Below, one piece after another: positions 42,995 to 53,398 of a stretch of DNA of 64,000 bases. The notes below the pieces were generated by a model. The model saw only the letters and a list, made by a program, of their open reading frames with translations. It was not told where the DNA came from and did no database searches. Position 1 is the stretch's first letter, and every line of letters begins with the position of its first letter. The stretch lies in assembly GCA_019828595.1 (NCBI GenBank), contig JAHQRK010000007.1:620001-684000 (forward strand), written 5' to 3'. The DNA comes from Aphanomyces cochlioides. Lineage: Eukaryota; Oomycota; Saprolegniomycetes; Saprolegniales; Verrucalvaceae. The position numbers were made by a program, and so were the translations under genes.

Positions 42995-44478
42995 CCCCCG
43001 ATACAGTTTTTTATAATATAAAATACTATATTGTGTAAAAAACATCCGGATAATTATCCGTATAATCACTACAATATAACCGGATACATGATGATAACAA
43101 TGACTCATCCAGAACATGTATTAACCATGCTTACGAATAGCTATAACTAGACCCTTAAAGTACATTATACCTTAGCGTTTGAGGGAAAATACCAACTTCG
43201 CCACATAAATTGGTTGAGGTATGATTCGAGTTGATCACCCTGCACACCACGCATTGTTTTCACGTACTGTTTGACACGGACTTCCCACACACCCTCAATT
43301 TCCTGGGTGTGGGCTCCGTTGACGGGATTCACAAAATTGGTTGAATGGTTCACCCACATGTGCGAGTAGTTCATGTGGGTGAGCCGCGGGTTGTTGGCCA
43401 GCGTGTGGCGTTCATTTGCTGACACGTAAGAGCTGAACTTGTCGGAAACTATGAGAGTTCCTACAAAACGCTGTGATTGGACAAATATTAGAACAAATTC
43501 TTACCTTCTGCAATATGATTGGATATAATTCGCGAGAGAGTTTCCTTGGTTCGATCGTTGCCTGTGAGAACTCCGAACCACTTTTTGGTAGATCTTTCGA
43601 CCCCATCAAACAACCAGCGATCTTCATGTTGCGTTCCGCGTCCGTACTTGGATTTTTTCTTCAAGGACTCTCATCGATTTCGACTATTGAACCAACCCCG
43701 CCAATCTAATAAACTGTGAGAAACAATGTAAAACAATTTATTAAATTTCACAGTTACACTTACAATACTTCTTTCGTGCATCTTCCACGGCAGTACTTGT
43801 ACCACTTGACAGCGCTTGCAGCAGACACATTGAGGTCTTCGACAGCTGCGCGTAAGGACTTCATGGTCGCCCAGTAAAAGAGAAGTCGTATCAACTGCGC
43901 AATGGGGAGGCAAGTGGCACGAAAGGGTGAGCCGCAACGAAGACCGATCTCAAGGTCGTTGCAGCCCTCTCGCCGACATCTCCACCGCAATCTATCTCTA
44001 GCCAATGTCATTGGCTTCGAGCAAGACGAACAATTCATGTTATTACGCAATAATCCTACCTAGAGAAGAGTTAGAATTAGCGTAATATATCATTTGCACT
44101 TACTTTCATACACCATTCAATGGCACCCAACTCGGAGGTAGTAGCGTCACCCAACTCGGAGGTAGTAGTCAACAACTGTCTTGAAGCTGTATTCAGACAA
44201 ATCTGACATATCGTAGTGATAGTCCATGGCGAAATGCAAAACGACTTCAAATTATTTTGTAGTGATCAACGGGGGTTCGATTAGATTGATATAGTGAAAT
44301 GAAGTAAAAATTGGATGGCTCTGTGTGAAAGCCGCCAAAATCGGGGAGTAGAACAGAACACTCAGATGGCATCCGGATGTTGAATTCATTATGCGGATAT
44401 CCGGTTATATTGTAGTGGTTATACGGATAATTATCCGGATGTTTTTTACATATAAAATACAGTATCGGGGGGTTGTCT
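42995..44478 (-). mobile_element. Merlin transposon copy 2 with about 90-100 bp TIRs
   Basis: The left arm (about 42997-43092: CCCCCGATACAG, AAAAAACATCCGGATAATTA, CACTACAATATAACCGGATA) and the right arm (about 44384-44478, reverse complement) match over roughly 90 bp. Both contain the palindrome ATCCGGATAATTATCCG. One transposase gene lies inside. The right end abuts a chromovirus fragment, suggesting insertion into or next to it. A tandem GGTAGTAG..CACCCAACTCGGA duplication sits at 44128-44165. Confidence 0.75.
43165..44050 (-). pseudogene. Merlin/ISXO2-like transposase copy 2, single frameshift
   Basis: Three exons: 44050 to about 43762 (zinc ribbon CSSCSKPMTLARDRLRWRCR, then IAQLIRLLFYWATMKSLRAA), about 43706-43505 (GSIVEIDES with the first Asp, then KKSKYGRGTQ and WLFDGVERSTKKWFGVL) and about 43462-43165 (LIVSDKFSSYVSANERH, HTQEIEGVWEVR, YLNQFMWRSWYFP). 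Introns follow GT-AG (GTAAGTG..TTATTAG and GTAAGAA..TTTGTAG). The only lesion I see is a missing base after GAGAGTCC (about 43663) that creates a TGA. The catalytic D-D-E residues are intact. Confidence 0.8.
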
Positions 44479-44811
44479 GATCGTTTTCGTGATGTTACCG
44501 AGGATTTGCTTGACCTTGTCCGGTATACAAATGGGGGCCACATGGTTCGTTTGTTAAATGGCATACGGAAGACTCGTGACTCTTATGAGATCTTAGTCTA
44601 TTGGCTTGGCCTGGACGATGCCGAAGCCTCCTGGGAACCCCTTTCTAACTTGCTTGAAGATGTCCCCACTCTAGTGCAATCATATTCTGACTCTGATGCA
44701 TCCAACCCTCTGATTCAAGATGCGAAACTTTCAATTACCAACCCGGCTCGGCGACAGTCTCGTCTCAGCCATCGCAAACCGGTTCGTCAACGTCGTACCT
44801 CCTCCAGATAG
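44473..44811 (+). pseudogene. C-terminal chromodomain fragment of another chromovirus
   Basis: 112 codons end in a chromodomain (VRLLNGIRKTRDSYEILVYW, GLDDAEASWEPLSNLLEDV) and a basic tail. It resembles, but is not a copy of, the domain at 2875-3192. It starts at the Merlin boundary, so only the 3' end of this retrotransposon survives. Confidence 0.75.
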
Positions 44812-45111
44812 GGAGGGCGCTGTTCTGGTATTGAAAGCGAATATTTCAATACCAGAAGGTCATTGCAGATGATCCAGTCACATCTGCAATGCAAAACCCT
44901 CCGCATGCTTGTTTTCATATTTCATACCAATCCAAACCCACCGGTGAACGTGCCTGCACTGTCCGCGAAGTAGAGTGCCAGAGCGGCAGGCCGGTCCATT
45001 TGGAGCTATACAGTACTCTGTACTCTTGCGAGAATCGATTACGGCCGCGATCCTTCGACGCGTCGGACCATTTGTCCCCTTGGCTGTTCCGTTCGATTAC
45101 GCTCTAGACAC
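44812..45111 (+). repeat. Probable 3' LTR remnant of the second chromovirus
   Basis: A purine tract AGGGAGGGCGC is followed by TGTTCTGG at 44821, and the segment can be read to ...CTCTAGACA at about 45111 (TG...CA). It contains a hairpin GGTATTGAAA...TTTCAATACC. No second LTR copy is in the window, so the right border is a guess. Confidence 0.5.
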
Positions 45112-45160
45112 TGAATTTCAGTCTAGGTTTGTCGAAACCGACATTATTGATTGATTTGGT

Positions 45161-46138
45161 GAGAAATTATTTGAAAGCAACTGTGGTACAGTTGTTTTGT
45201 GCCAAAATATTGTGCTTTCTACTCAAAATTTCCTCCGGCGATTGGTTGAATCAACAGCCGGCAAATCGCCGGACCTCCGAAATATAATACAAATATCTAT
45301 TTTAGAAGGTTATTTTTTTACCTTTGGTTGGAGCCTTGATCGGGATGGTACACGAAATCGACGAAGCTTCTCGCTGCGCTGGCGAGGCCAGAGGCCTATC
45401 CACTCGTTGTACGCTCAACGTGAGGAGCGCTGAATAACGTGGAATTCTCTTCGAGGTGGGGTCGCTGTGGAAGGTTGTTCAGTCATAGAGATGACGTGAG
45501 ATTTGCCCACAAACTTAGGTCAGTTTTCAGCCAATCAATTGATAGTAAAATTATTTTTAGCCAATCATATTGTCCGGACGATTTCCAGGCGATTGGACAT
45601 ATCGCCTGAAATTGGCAAATTTGGACGGAATTCACAATACAATTGTCCCCGAGAAGATGCAATATCCGGATAATTATCCGGATATTTGACATGTAATTTC
45701 CTTGAATGAACATTGTGTTGAGAGAGCCTCGCACACCTCAAGATGCTCCATCATTCTATTGAGAGGGCATACAACTGCTCTCCGCGGAGGCTACGCAACT
45801 TGCATTCCGATACCACTGGCACCTACAACAGGTAGATGAATGGCAATTCGTGGAGCGCCAGTGGCATCAGAAGGGAAGCTGCTTTGCCTTCGATGAGATT
45901 TGCGCATCCTCTCACGGTGGACAGAGTGTGAAAGGGCGGATGACTCTTGGATATCGAGCTCGCATATCGCACAGATCTTTGCGGTCAGCTTCACTTGGTA
46001 CGTCTTGGCCTTGGACGATTATTCCACCTGTTGAGGTGTGCTCAACACAATGTTCATTCAAGGAAATTACATGTTCTCCGGGACAATTGTGTTTCGGCAC
46101 AAAACAACTGTACCACAGTTGCTTTCAAATAATTTCTC
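45161..46138. mobile_element. MULE-like non-autonomous TIR element, 978 bp
   Basis: Perfect 43-bp terminal inverted repeats (45161-45203 and 46096-46138; GAGAAATTATTTGAAAGCAA...) are bracketed by a 10-bp target duplication TTGATTTGGT (45151-45160 and 46139-46148). A long duplication of 9-11 bp with long TIRs is typical of Mutator-like elements. The interior has no transposase. A second, inner copy of the right subterminal sequence lies at about 45640-45740 and contains ATCCGGATAATTATCCGGAT. Confidence 0.88.
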
Positions 46139-46234
46139 TTGATTTGGTATTCATACACTGAATTTCAGTGTCCTTATCCTCAAGGTTTGTCGTAACCGAC
46201 ATTATTGATTGATATTCATTCTCAAATTTAGCGA

Positions 46235-46519
46235 TTAAATCTTATTGCGTGAAGCATCACCACTCATATGATGCTTTCGCACACCTTGGATGGAAGAGTA
46301 ACTCAAGAGAACTTGGAGGAGAGGTCCGAGGGCGACCCATTGAGCGGACCAGGCCATGTTCATGGCCATCCTGGGGCAGCAGACCAAGACCATCATAGGG
46401 ATGGACATGCCTTGTTTTTTCGACTTGTCAACGATATCGAAGCCTTCGGCATCCTTTTCGACGAAATCCGTCTCGACAGGGGTAGTCACCACTGATGCGT
46501 CATGCGGATTGGAAGCCAT
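46235..46519 (-). pseudogene. MFS/GPH-type sugar transporter, N-terminal fragment
   Basis: Starts like the full-length paralogues (MASNPHDASVVTTPVETDFV, then KKQGMSIPMMVLVCCPRMAMN, AWSAQWVALGPLLQVLLSY) but ends after TM2. From about 46278 the sequence diverges to an unrelated tail (RKHHMSGDASRNKI). The upstream promoter-like element is retained (46535-46550). It is a truncated duplicate; a short peptide could still be made. Confidence 0.85.
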
Positions 46520-47970
46520 GTCATGCTCTGCAAAGGAAATTCCAAAGTGATTGACGAGAGGACCGAGGAAACCAGCTCGGTATCAAGATATCAATCTCCT
46601 GGCACGTTTCAACAAATGTTGAAGCCGATTCGCACATGGTTGAAGTTTTCTCAAAGGCGTTCGTGTGGATGTCAGGAGCTAACAAGAAAGAAGCACATCC
46701 CGCTCTTCGTCATAGCCACAGCTCAAAGTCTACAAGCATGTATTTCATATGCGTTGCTTTCCATCAATATATCCACCAACACGACAAAGTTATATGGGCC
46801 TAACACTCATAAGAGTGTATAGTTTTTGAAGATTGTCTGCTTGTGGCGACTGATCTACTTGCTTCTCTAGGCCTCCATTGAACTCGATCTTTAGCGTTTT
46901 AGGATTTTATCGCAGAATGCAGTTGTAGATCACGAACATGAGACAGCTGATCGACCCCTGTTGAAATATAGATTACGGTAGTTCTTATGGCAGTATTCAC
47001 GAAGACATGGATGGTGCAGGGAGATAGATACCTGGATACGAATGTACATGTGTTGTTTTTGAAAAGGATGACCCTTTATTCTGACAGTCAACCGGTGTTG
47101 GGAGTCTTGGGCGATTGTGATCTCTCCATTTGCCACAAAATTCATGGACCACGTTGATATTTCCTACACTTGACAAGCTCTTGCGTCTTGATGAGCTTGG
47201 ATCACTTCGCCAAACGGTCTGACGTTATCCATGCGTTGAACGCGTGACAAACTTCGAGCACAATTTATACCGAAATAGGCCATCGTTGTCCTCTCAACTG
47301 ATATCTTGAAATGATCTGACAGAATTGGCACGGTACGAACTCCATTGAATCAGTCTCGACGAATATATCAAACACCGCATCGCTTATTGGCAAAATATGA
47401 CGAGTAAAACCTTGGAGAGTGTCAACTCAGGCACCTGTTTCACCTGGTCCAGGGTGGGGGACACATTAGAGAGGTGTCTTCATATCTCGACCTTGACAAA
47501 CCTGTGGCATTTAGTTGGGTATCAATTTCTTTTGACTGGTGCATCAACGTGGATACTGTATCGAGATCTAGTTACTGGCACGATTACCCGCGAACGCTTG
47601 TGTACCCACATGCCGTTTGGCATCTGGCTGTGGTCGGAGACACATCATATGTAACAAGCGCACAATACAGCGACTCGATGAGCTGTATAAATTCTGCAGC
47701 TCGCGGACGTATATCACGACAAGACATTGCTGGGGAGCACCTTCTCCCTGGGGATGCAATTGCAAACATTAAGTACAACATAAGTTAGAACAAAAATTGC
47801 TAGTGGAGCAAGTGGATAATTCTAACGTCGTTTGTCAGTTGATATAGAAGATTGATTGCATTCATCAAACTCGTGTGTTGGATTGAAATGAAACAGAGCA
47901 GAAATCACACTAGAGATGAACAACTTCTGTTTTATGTATATCTTATTGACTAGGGACTTATTATACGCCA
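46520..47970. other. Spacer between the MFS fragment and MFS paralogue 2
   Basis: The promoter-like TCACTTTGGAATTTCC is at 46535-46550 (minus) and GTTGAAGTTTTCTC near 46643. Distant similarity to the regions upstream of the other copies is visible in words such as GATACCTGGATACGAA (47029) and TTCGAGCAC (47252), suggesting that a block of more than 1 kb was duplicated with the genes. Frames at 47397-47788 have no motif. Confidence 0.45.
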
Positions 47971-48004
47971 CGATATGCAGAACACCGGGATTGAAAGAAT
48001 GCAT

Positions 48005-49450
48005 TTACATGGTCTTCATGTCGAACTTGAGGAAGAAGATCGCAATAAACAAGGCGAACACACTGAGGATACCACCGACCAACACAGGCAAGGCAAAGGT
48101 CATGGAGGTCTTGACCAACTGAGTGGCCAAGGCAAAGTTGAGGAATTGACCCGCGCAGTTGGCCGAGTTGAATGCGCCGGCGTACATGCCCAAGTTGTTG
48201 TCGGCGGTCAAACCGATTTGGAACACAATCATGGGCAATTGGAGAGCAAAAATCGTTTGCTGTGAAATCGAAACCAAAATGACAATGATTTGGTCAACAA
48301 TGACGACCTTGCAGAAAGCCATGATGATCAAAAGCACTTGAGGAATGCAAGCGACCACGATCACCCACTTGGCTCCGATCTTGCGGACAAGGAAAGGCAT
48401 GCAAAGCAAGTAGACCCAGCCAAAGACGTTGAAGATCGTATCAGTGACACCACCGGCAAGCTGCACACCGTCGTTGTACGCTTTTTGACGGTCAGTGCAA
48501 GCAGGATGACCAGATGTGCCGCAAGTATCAGCTTCAGTAGCAATGCCACCCTTGACGCGAATACCGAAGAATTGGCCCTTGGCACCATTGTAAGCAGTGT
48601 AGCCGTATTGGAGGAGCAAGAAAATTATACAATAGATGGCAAGGATCTTGGGCAGCTTGCGCAAGCCAACATACAAGGCAGAAAAAGCTTCCTTGAGCTG
48701 CTGCTTGGTGTCAGGCTTAACCTTTGGAATGTATTGTTCTTCCTTGACGAGCCAGACCACACTCATGCAGCACACAAACATGATGACCATCAACATACCC
48801 AAGAAAGACTTGATCGATTGATGCGCAGGGCCAAAGAACGAAATGTAGCCCGAGACAACGAGAGAGCCGGCGATCGACCAAGCTTGACCGATTGAAGCGG
48901 CAGTGACCTGACGATTGCCAGCCAAGTCAGCAATCAACAACACCACTGGCACTTGCGTCAAGTTGCACGTGATGTCCATCCACACGTAGCAAAAGACCAC
49001 AAACACAGTCGTCCATGTGCGATCATCGGAAGTGTCGCCGAGGGAGTTACCGATATCCGTTGCGTTCATCATGACAGCCCAACACATGATACTGGTGATG
49101 CAACCCCAGAACAACCAAGGTTTGCGGCGACCGTACTTGCTCGTGGTGGTATCAGAGAGCACACCAATGAAGGGGGCGACAAGGAGACCCGAGACAGGAC
49201 CGACAATTTGCACACCTTGCACGGACGAGTAACTCAACAGCACTTGCAGAAGAGGGCCAAAAGCAGCCCATTGAGCAGCCCAGGCCATGTTCATGGCCAT
49301 CTTGGGGCAGCAGACCAAGAACATCATGGGGATGGACATGCCTTCTTGTTGCGATTTATCGACGACATCAAGGCCGTCGGCATCCTTTTGGACGTAGTCG
49401 ACATCGTTTGGGGTAACTGGGACCGCAGCGTCTTGGATATGGGAAGCCAT
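48005..49450 (-). CDS. MFS/GPH-type sugar transporter paralogue 2
   Basis: 481 residues from ATG 49450 (MASHIQDAAVPVTPNDVDYV). It has the same layout as paralogue 1: soluble N-terminus, about 12 membrane segments, LSDTTTSKYGRRKPWLFWG between TM2 and TM4, a Cys loop ADTCGTSGHPACTDRQKAYN after TM7, and C-terminal FFLKFDMKTM. The frame is open 29 codons further upstream, but the MAS start is shared by all copies and follows the conserved promoter element, so I prefer it. It is closer to paralogue 3 than to paralogue 1. A stretch of about 210 bp (48920-49129) is identical to paralogue 3, which points to gene conversion. The 3' flank (CCACGATATGCAGAACACC) is also shared. Confidence 0.86.
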   Translation of the reverse strand: MASHIQDAAVPVTPNDVDYVQKDADGLDVVDKSQQEGMSIPMMFLVCCPKMAMNMAWAAQWAAFGPLLQVLLSYSSVQGVQIVGPVSGLLVAPFIGVLSDTTTSKYGRRKPWLFWGCITSIMCWAVMMNATDIGNSLGDTSDDRTWTTVFVVFCYVWMDITCNLTQVPVVLLIADLAGNRQVTAASIGQAWSIAGSLVVSGYISFFGPAHQSIKSFLGMLMVIMFVCCMSVVWLVKEEQYIPKVKPDTKQQLKEAFSALYVGLRKLPKILAIYCIIFLLLQYGYTAYNGAKGQFFGIRVKGGIATEADTCGTSGHPACTDRQKAYNDGVQLAGGVTDTIFNVFGWVYLLCMPFLVRKIGAKWVIVVACIPQVLLIIMAFCKVVIVDQIIVILVSISQQTIFALQLPMIVFQIGLTADNNLGMYAGAFNSANCAGQFLNFALATQLVKTSMTFALPVLVGGILSVFALFIAIFFLKFDMKTM

Positions 49451-49464
49451 TGGAGCGCGGCAAA

Positions 49465-49480
49465 GGAAATTCCAAAGTGA
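49465..49480 (-). promoter_or_regulatory. Inr/FPR-like core promoter of MFS paralogue 2
   Basis: TCACTTTGGAATTTCC on the minus strand, 15-30 bp before the ATG, is conserved in all four MFS copies. CATATGGTTGAAGTTTTC about 100 bp upstream (near 49556) is a second shared block. Confidence 0.6.
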
Positions 49481-52360
49481 TGAACTAGAGGATCGCGGAC
49501 TTGGGTAGAAGAAATCAAACATAAACTGGTTCAACAAATGTTCAAGCCATCTGCATATGGTTGAAGTTTTCCTGAAGACGATCGTGCGGCGAACAGGAAT
49601 TTACGAGCATACTGCTAAGCAAATCCTACTCTATCTAATGGGCGCATGAAAAGCATCACGGATGAAGTAGTTATTGCGCCATTCATACACGAAGCTTTTC
49701 ATCAATGTAACCCCCTTACTTTTGATTTTTTTCAGTTAATGGACGAGGTGACTTCAATGGATTTTGCAAGAATTGCCAGTAGCAACTAATGCCCTTAGGC
49801 TCCAAATGAACTCAATCCTCAGGATTGTTTTTCCTGCTCTGTTACTGTAAATCATTGAGCTCCAAGGCAACAGCTGATCCATACGTCTCTTATTTTAGGT
49901 GAGTTGTGTATAGTTAGCAGGATGCACAACGAGAAGGAAGTTTCGACCGAGATTTTGATACCTGGATGCAAGCCTACATGCGTTGGTTTGACAGAATGAC
50001 GCTTTGATGTAGACTAGCAAGCAGAGTTTTAATTTTAGAGTTTATCGGTCACACTTTGCCGGAAAGCCATGGTCGACAGTGAACACTGAGTGGAATACAC
50101 GTTTTGACCAAGTATTCTTGATCACTTTGATGATTTCTCCAACGGACTGACATTAAAGCCAGCTCATCCCCCATGTGTTTCAAAGCGTGACGAAATTCAA
50201 GCACGAAGGTGAATAGCTGGGCTTCATTTCACCCGCAATTTGCTATTGTGTCTCAGTGATATCTTGGAAATTCGTCAGACAGGATCAGGATGGTGTGAAC
50301 CCCGTGTGACACTGGTCCAGTCGTTATTATTGCACCTCAAGCATCCTAACGATGATGGAAAAGTAATTGACAAGCTTGAAAACGAGGGCGCTTTACTTGA
50401 GGATGCTGAAATAAATTGAAACATTTAGCGTCGTTTGACCTGTCGAGTTATGGATGCCTCTTCATGTCCCGTTGTTGAGAAAACTGTGATGTTGGATCGT
50501 TAGTCCAACAGTGGTCTGTTTGAGGAGCTTGAACTGGAAACATTTCCACGGGTCTGGTCTTTTGAAACAAAGCAAAATACCTTGAACATTACCGACTGCA
50601 CAACCTTTGCACGACTAATTGCCTATTGCAATTGGCGGGTTAAGAATTTGAGGGGTTTGGCCTCGATTAATGACATCGCATCTGCTCGAGTCCTGGGATT
50701 GTTGTTGTCGAGTTAAAGTTGAGCCCAATTCTTCGGACCCTTTTATCAATTTCTTCCGTTCATTGCGGATTCATCTGTTGAAGTTCCAACTTTGGTTTTT
50801 CCTGTCGTGATTGCCCACGAACTCACGATTACCCCTTGAAGCATTTGGCGATTTTGTCGTGCTCGGAAACACATGACTTGATCCTCAAGCAATCAGTTGT
50901 CCAGATCTTCATCAATAATGCGGACATGCCGAACATGAATTATTAAACTATATTTGTAAAAACTTGGCGCAAATGGTAGCAAGATGAGCTTTTCATGATT
51001 CTTTGAGATGTTATACTGGTGTGAAACAACTTGAATCACATAGCAATCATACGTGACCCTCGTGGACATGATGCAGCACTTGGTCGCGAGCAGGTCGAAA
51101 TGGATACATTGAGGAATAATTTTTCAAAGAAATATACAGATCTTCAATATAATAATTTATAAGAGGTTTTAGTTCTGAGGCAGACAAACATTTGTATAAA
51201 ATATTAAGGACTTTACACGAAATATTCACAGACTGAAGTTTATCTTCATAAATGAATATTTATAAAAATATTAAATTTTACAAGTATTCTGTTTTGTAGA
51301 TTCATCGCATGGTCAACGTGCTGAAGGTCGAAATGATTGCACATTTCCAACGATGTTACTGTTTATTTCCTGGGAAGTATGTACACTTTATAGCAGTTCC
51401 AAACATGATTGCCCGCGAGCTTCGTATGACGTTGGTGATTTTTGATTTGCCATGTGTTCCAGTCTGTTTCAAGATGTGCCTGGCTAACCTAAATGCCATG
51501 ACGCCTCCTCCAGTGTGAGAGAGAATATGTCGAATGGAGTTTCAAGAGTGATAATCGAATATTTTTCCACACTGGATGATTTCTTGTCCGAGTGAAACTC
51601 ATGAGTTAGTTCTTTGTGCCCAACTTGACAAGAAGGTGACAAAGGCGTGGCATACGCGACAATTCTTGGCCAGCCATCGATCGAAAGCAAGGTGGAAAAG
51701 GTCGGCACTCGTTGCATTGATTCATTTAAGCAAGTGTGCATGTACTGAAGTAATTCGTTGGCTGTGTATGCACATGTCTCTTGCATTTACCTTCGACAAG
51801 TGGGAGGACATTAGAATATTAGAGTCTGGCAATTCACTGTCGCTGCCTTGGGAGCTGAACGTCTGCTGCAGTTAAAAGATTCCTGCAAACGCAACTACTT
51901 CATCTCTTATGAAGTGTGTGTGTTACAATGTCTTACCTAAGTTCCAAGTGATTTCTCCACCCTACGTGACAGCAAACGTACACGTGGATGTTTCGTGCCG
52001 CTGCACCATTTGCTTTGCTTCTAAATTACTACACAAAGAACGAAACAATGACATCGGCTTAAGAGAGCTCCTCATTCCAAAAAACTAAAAAGCCGTGCTC
52101 ATAAGTTGAGTAGAGTAACGCATTTATTCAACACTCCAGATTTTGAAGTCTGAAATACCTACACAATGAACACCTGCCGCTTCTTAGCAACTTAGCACCA
52201 AACCAGCCCATTCGCCATGCCCTGAACTCCCTCGGACTCGTATCCGCCGACAATAGATTTCATGCTAGAGGGGTCTCATCTCTTTCCCTACTGTGCTGTA
52301 GTAACATTTTCAAGGGCACATGAGGCCTCAAAGCATTTGGCCTCATTGTAAAATGCTAAC
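49481..52360. other. Long non-coding spacer, decayed sequence
   Basis: No intact gene. The first 800 bp share scattered words with the upstream regions of the other MFS copies (GATACCTGGATGC at 49958, AGCGTGACGAAATTCAAGCAC at 50190). Around 50450-50720 a stop-ridden frame (MDASSCPVVEKTVMLDR, FPRVWSFETKQNTLNITDCT) may be an old gene remnant that I cannot identify. A 100-codon minus frame at 51786-51484 lacks motifs. 51100-51300 is strongly AT-rich. Confidence 0.4.
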
Positions 52361-53267
52361 ATCATCACCATTTCGACAAGATATCACATTGTGGATCACA
52401 CCAGTTTCTACTGGTTAAAATTAAGCCAAAGTCTCGAGTCCCTCTTGAGATGGAAAGAAGTTATTTCAATATCGTTCTGTTGGATTTCTAATGAGCTGCA
52501 TAAAAAAGAGAGCACATGATGCACACATGGGGATCGTTTTTGTCAAGAATTTGCGGCTATGAAGTCGTGTGGTCACTTTTTTTTGGAGAATAGAATGAAT
52601 AATCTTAGCCGATTTTCTGCTCCAACGTCTTTCACAAACATCAGTGCTGTTATAGATTACTAGGCCAGGATAAGCCTATAAGGATAAGAAAGGTTAGCAC
52701 ACAACAACAATTTCGTGCGCGTATGACGAGTATTTCCTTTAAACAAGCGCTAGCAAAGCTGACTACGAATCTTGCGCCTAATACAGCTCTCTCTAAACTA
52801 ATAAACAACCCCGTATTTCAACACGGAAAGGAACATGCTGTCTGAACTAAATGATTAAAGCTATCGCAGTGTTAAAATATCAGAACTCTATGGTTGAGAT
52901 GCCCGCATTTCTGTGGTAGAAGCGGAAACGATAAAAAGCAGCGCTTCGCGCGGCGCTCATGAGCTGAGAAAACAAGGCATACGTCATAGGCGCATTAGAC
53001 TAATGCACTACCGTTGTTTAGGATCTCACTGGCGTGGCATGGACTTAGAACAGCCTTTTATGATATTTGTATGTGGTGCGACAAGTGTGATTTCCATACA
53101 AAATGACTCGCAGGAGAAATCACACCGTGGATCACACATCAAATACCTCAATGATGCAGACTTTTTAGCTAGTTTCGACCAATCAAATACAATTTTTCAT
53201 AACTAATTTATGTCTGATTGGTCAGATTTAAAAAAATACAACCTTGGTGTGATTTTGTCGATAACAT
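52361..53267. mobile_element. Non-coding TIR element of about 0.9 kb, copy B
   Basis: Direct-orientation duplicate of 34160-35085, close to 95% identical by eye. Small indels separate them: copy B lacks the AACATTCCC stretch and the TTGAGTGTGATAAATACCC word, and has a local GGATAAG duplication near 52668-52688. The GC hairpin is shortened. No coding capacity. Confidence 0.75.
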
Positions 53268-53398
53268 TAGAATTCACACTGTATTACAGTTCTTACGTTA
53301 ACACAACCACAGGACGCCCCTGTTGTGAAAATCATTGAACCGGCCTTGAAACTTACGAAACGCCACGATATGCAGAACACCAGGATTGTCAAAGGCCA

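Noticed and set aside
49451..49537. 29-codon N-terminal extension of MFS paralogue 2
   Set aside because: Not shared by the other copies and it crosses the conserved promoter element. The MAS start is common to all.
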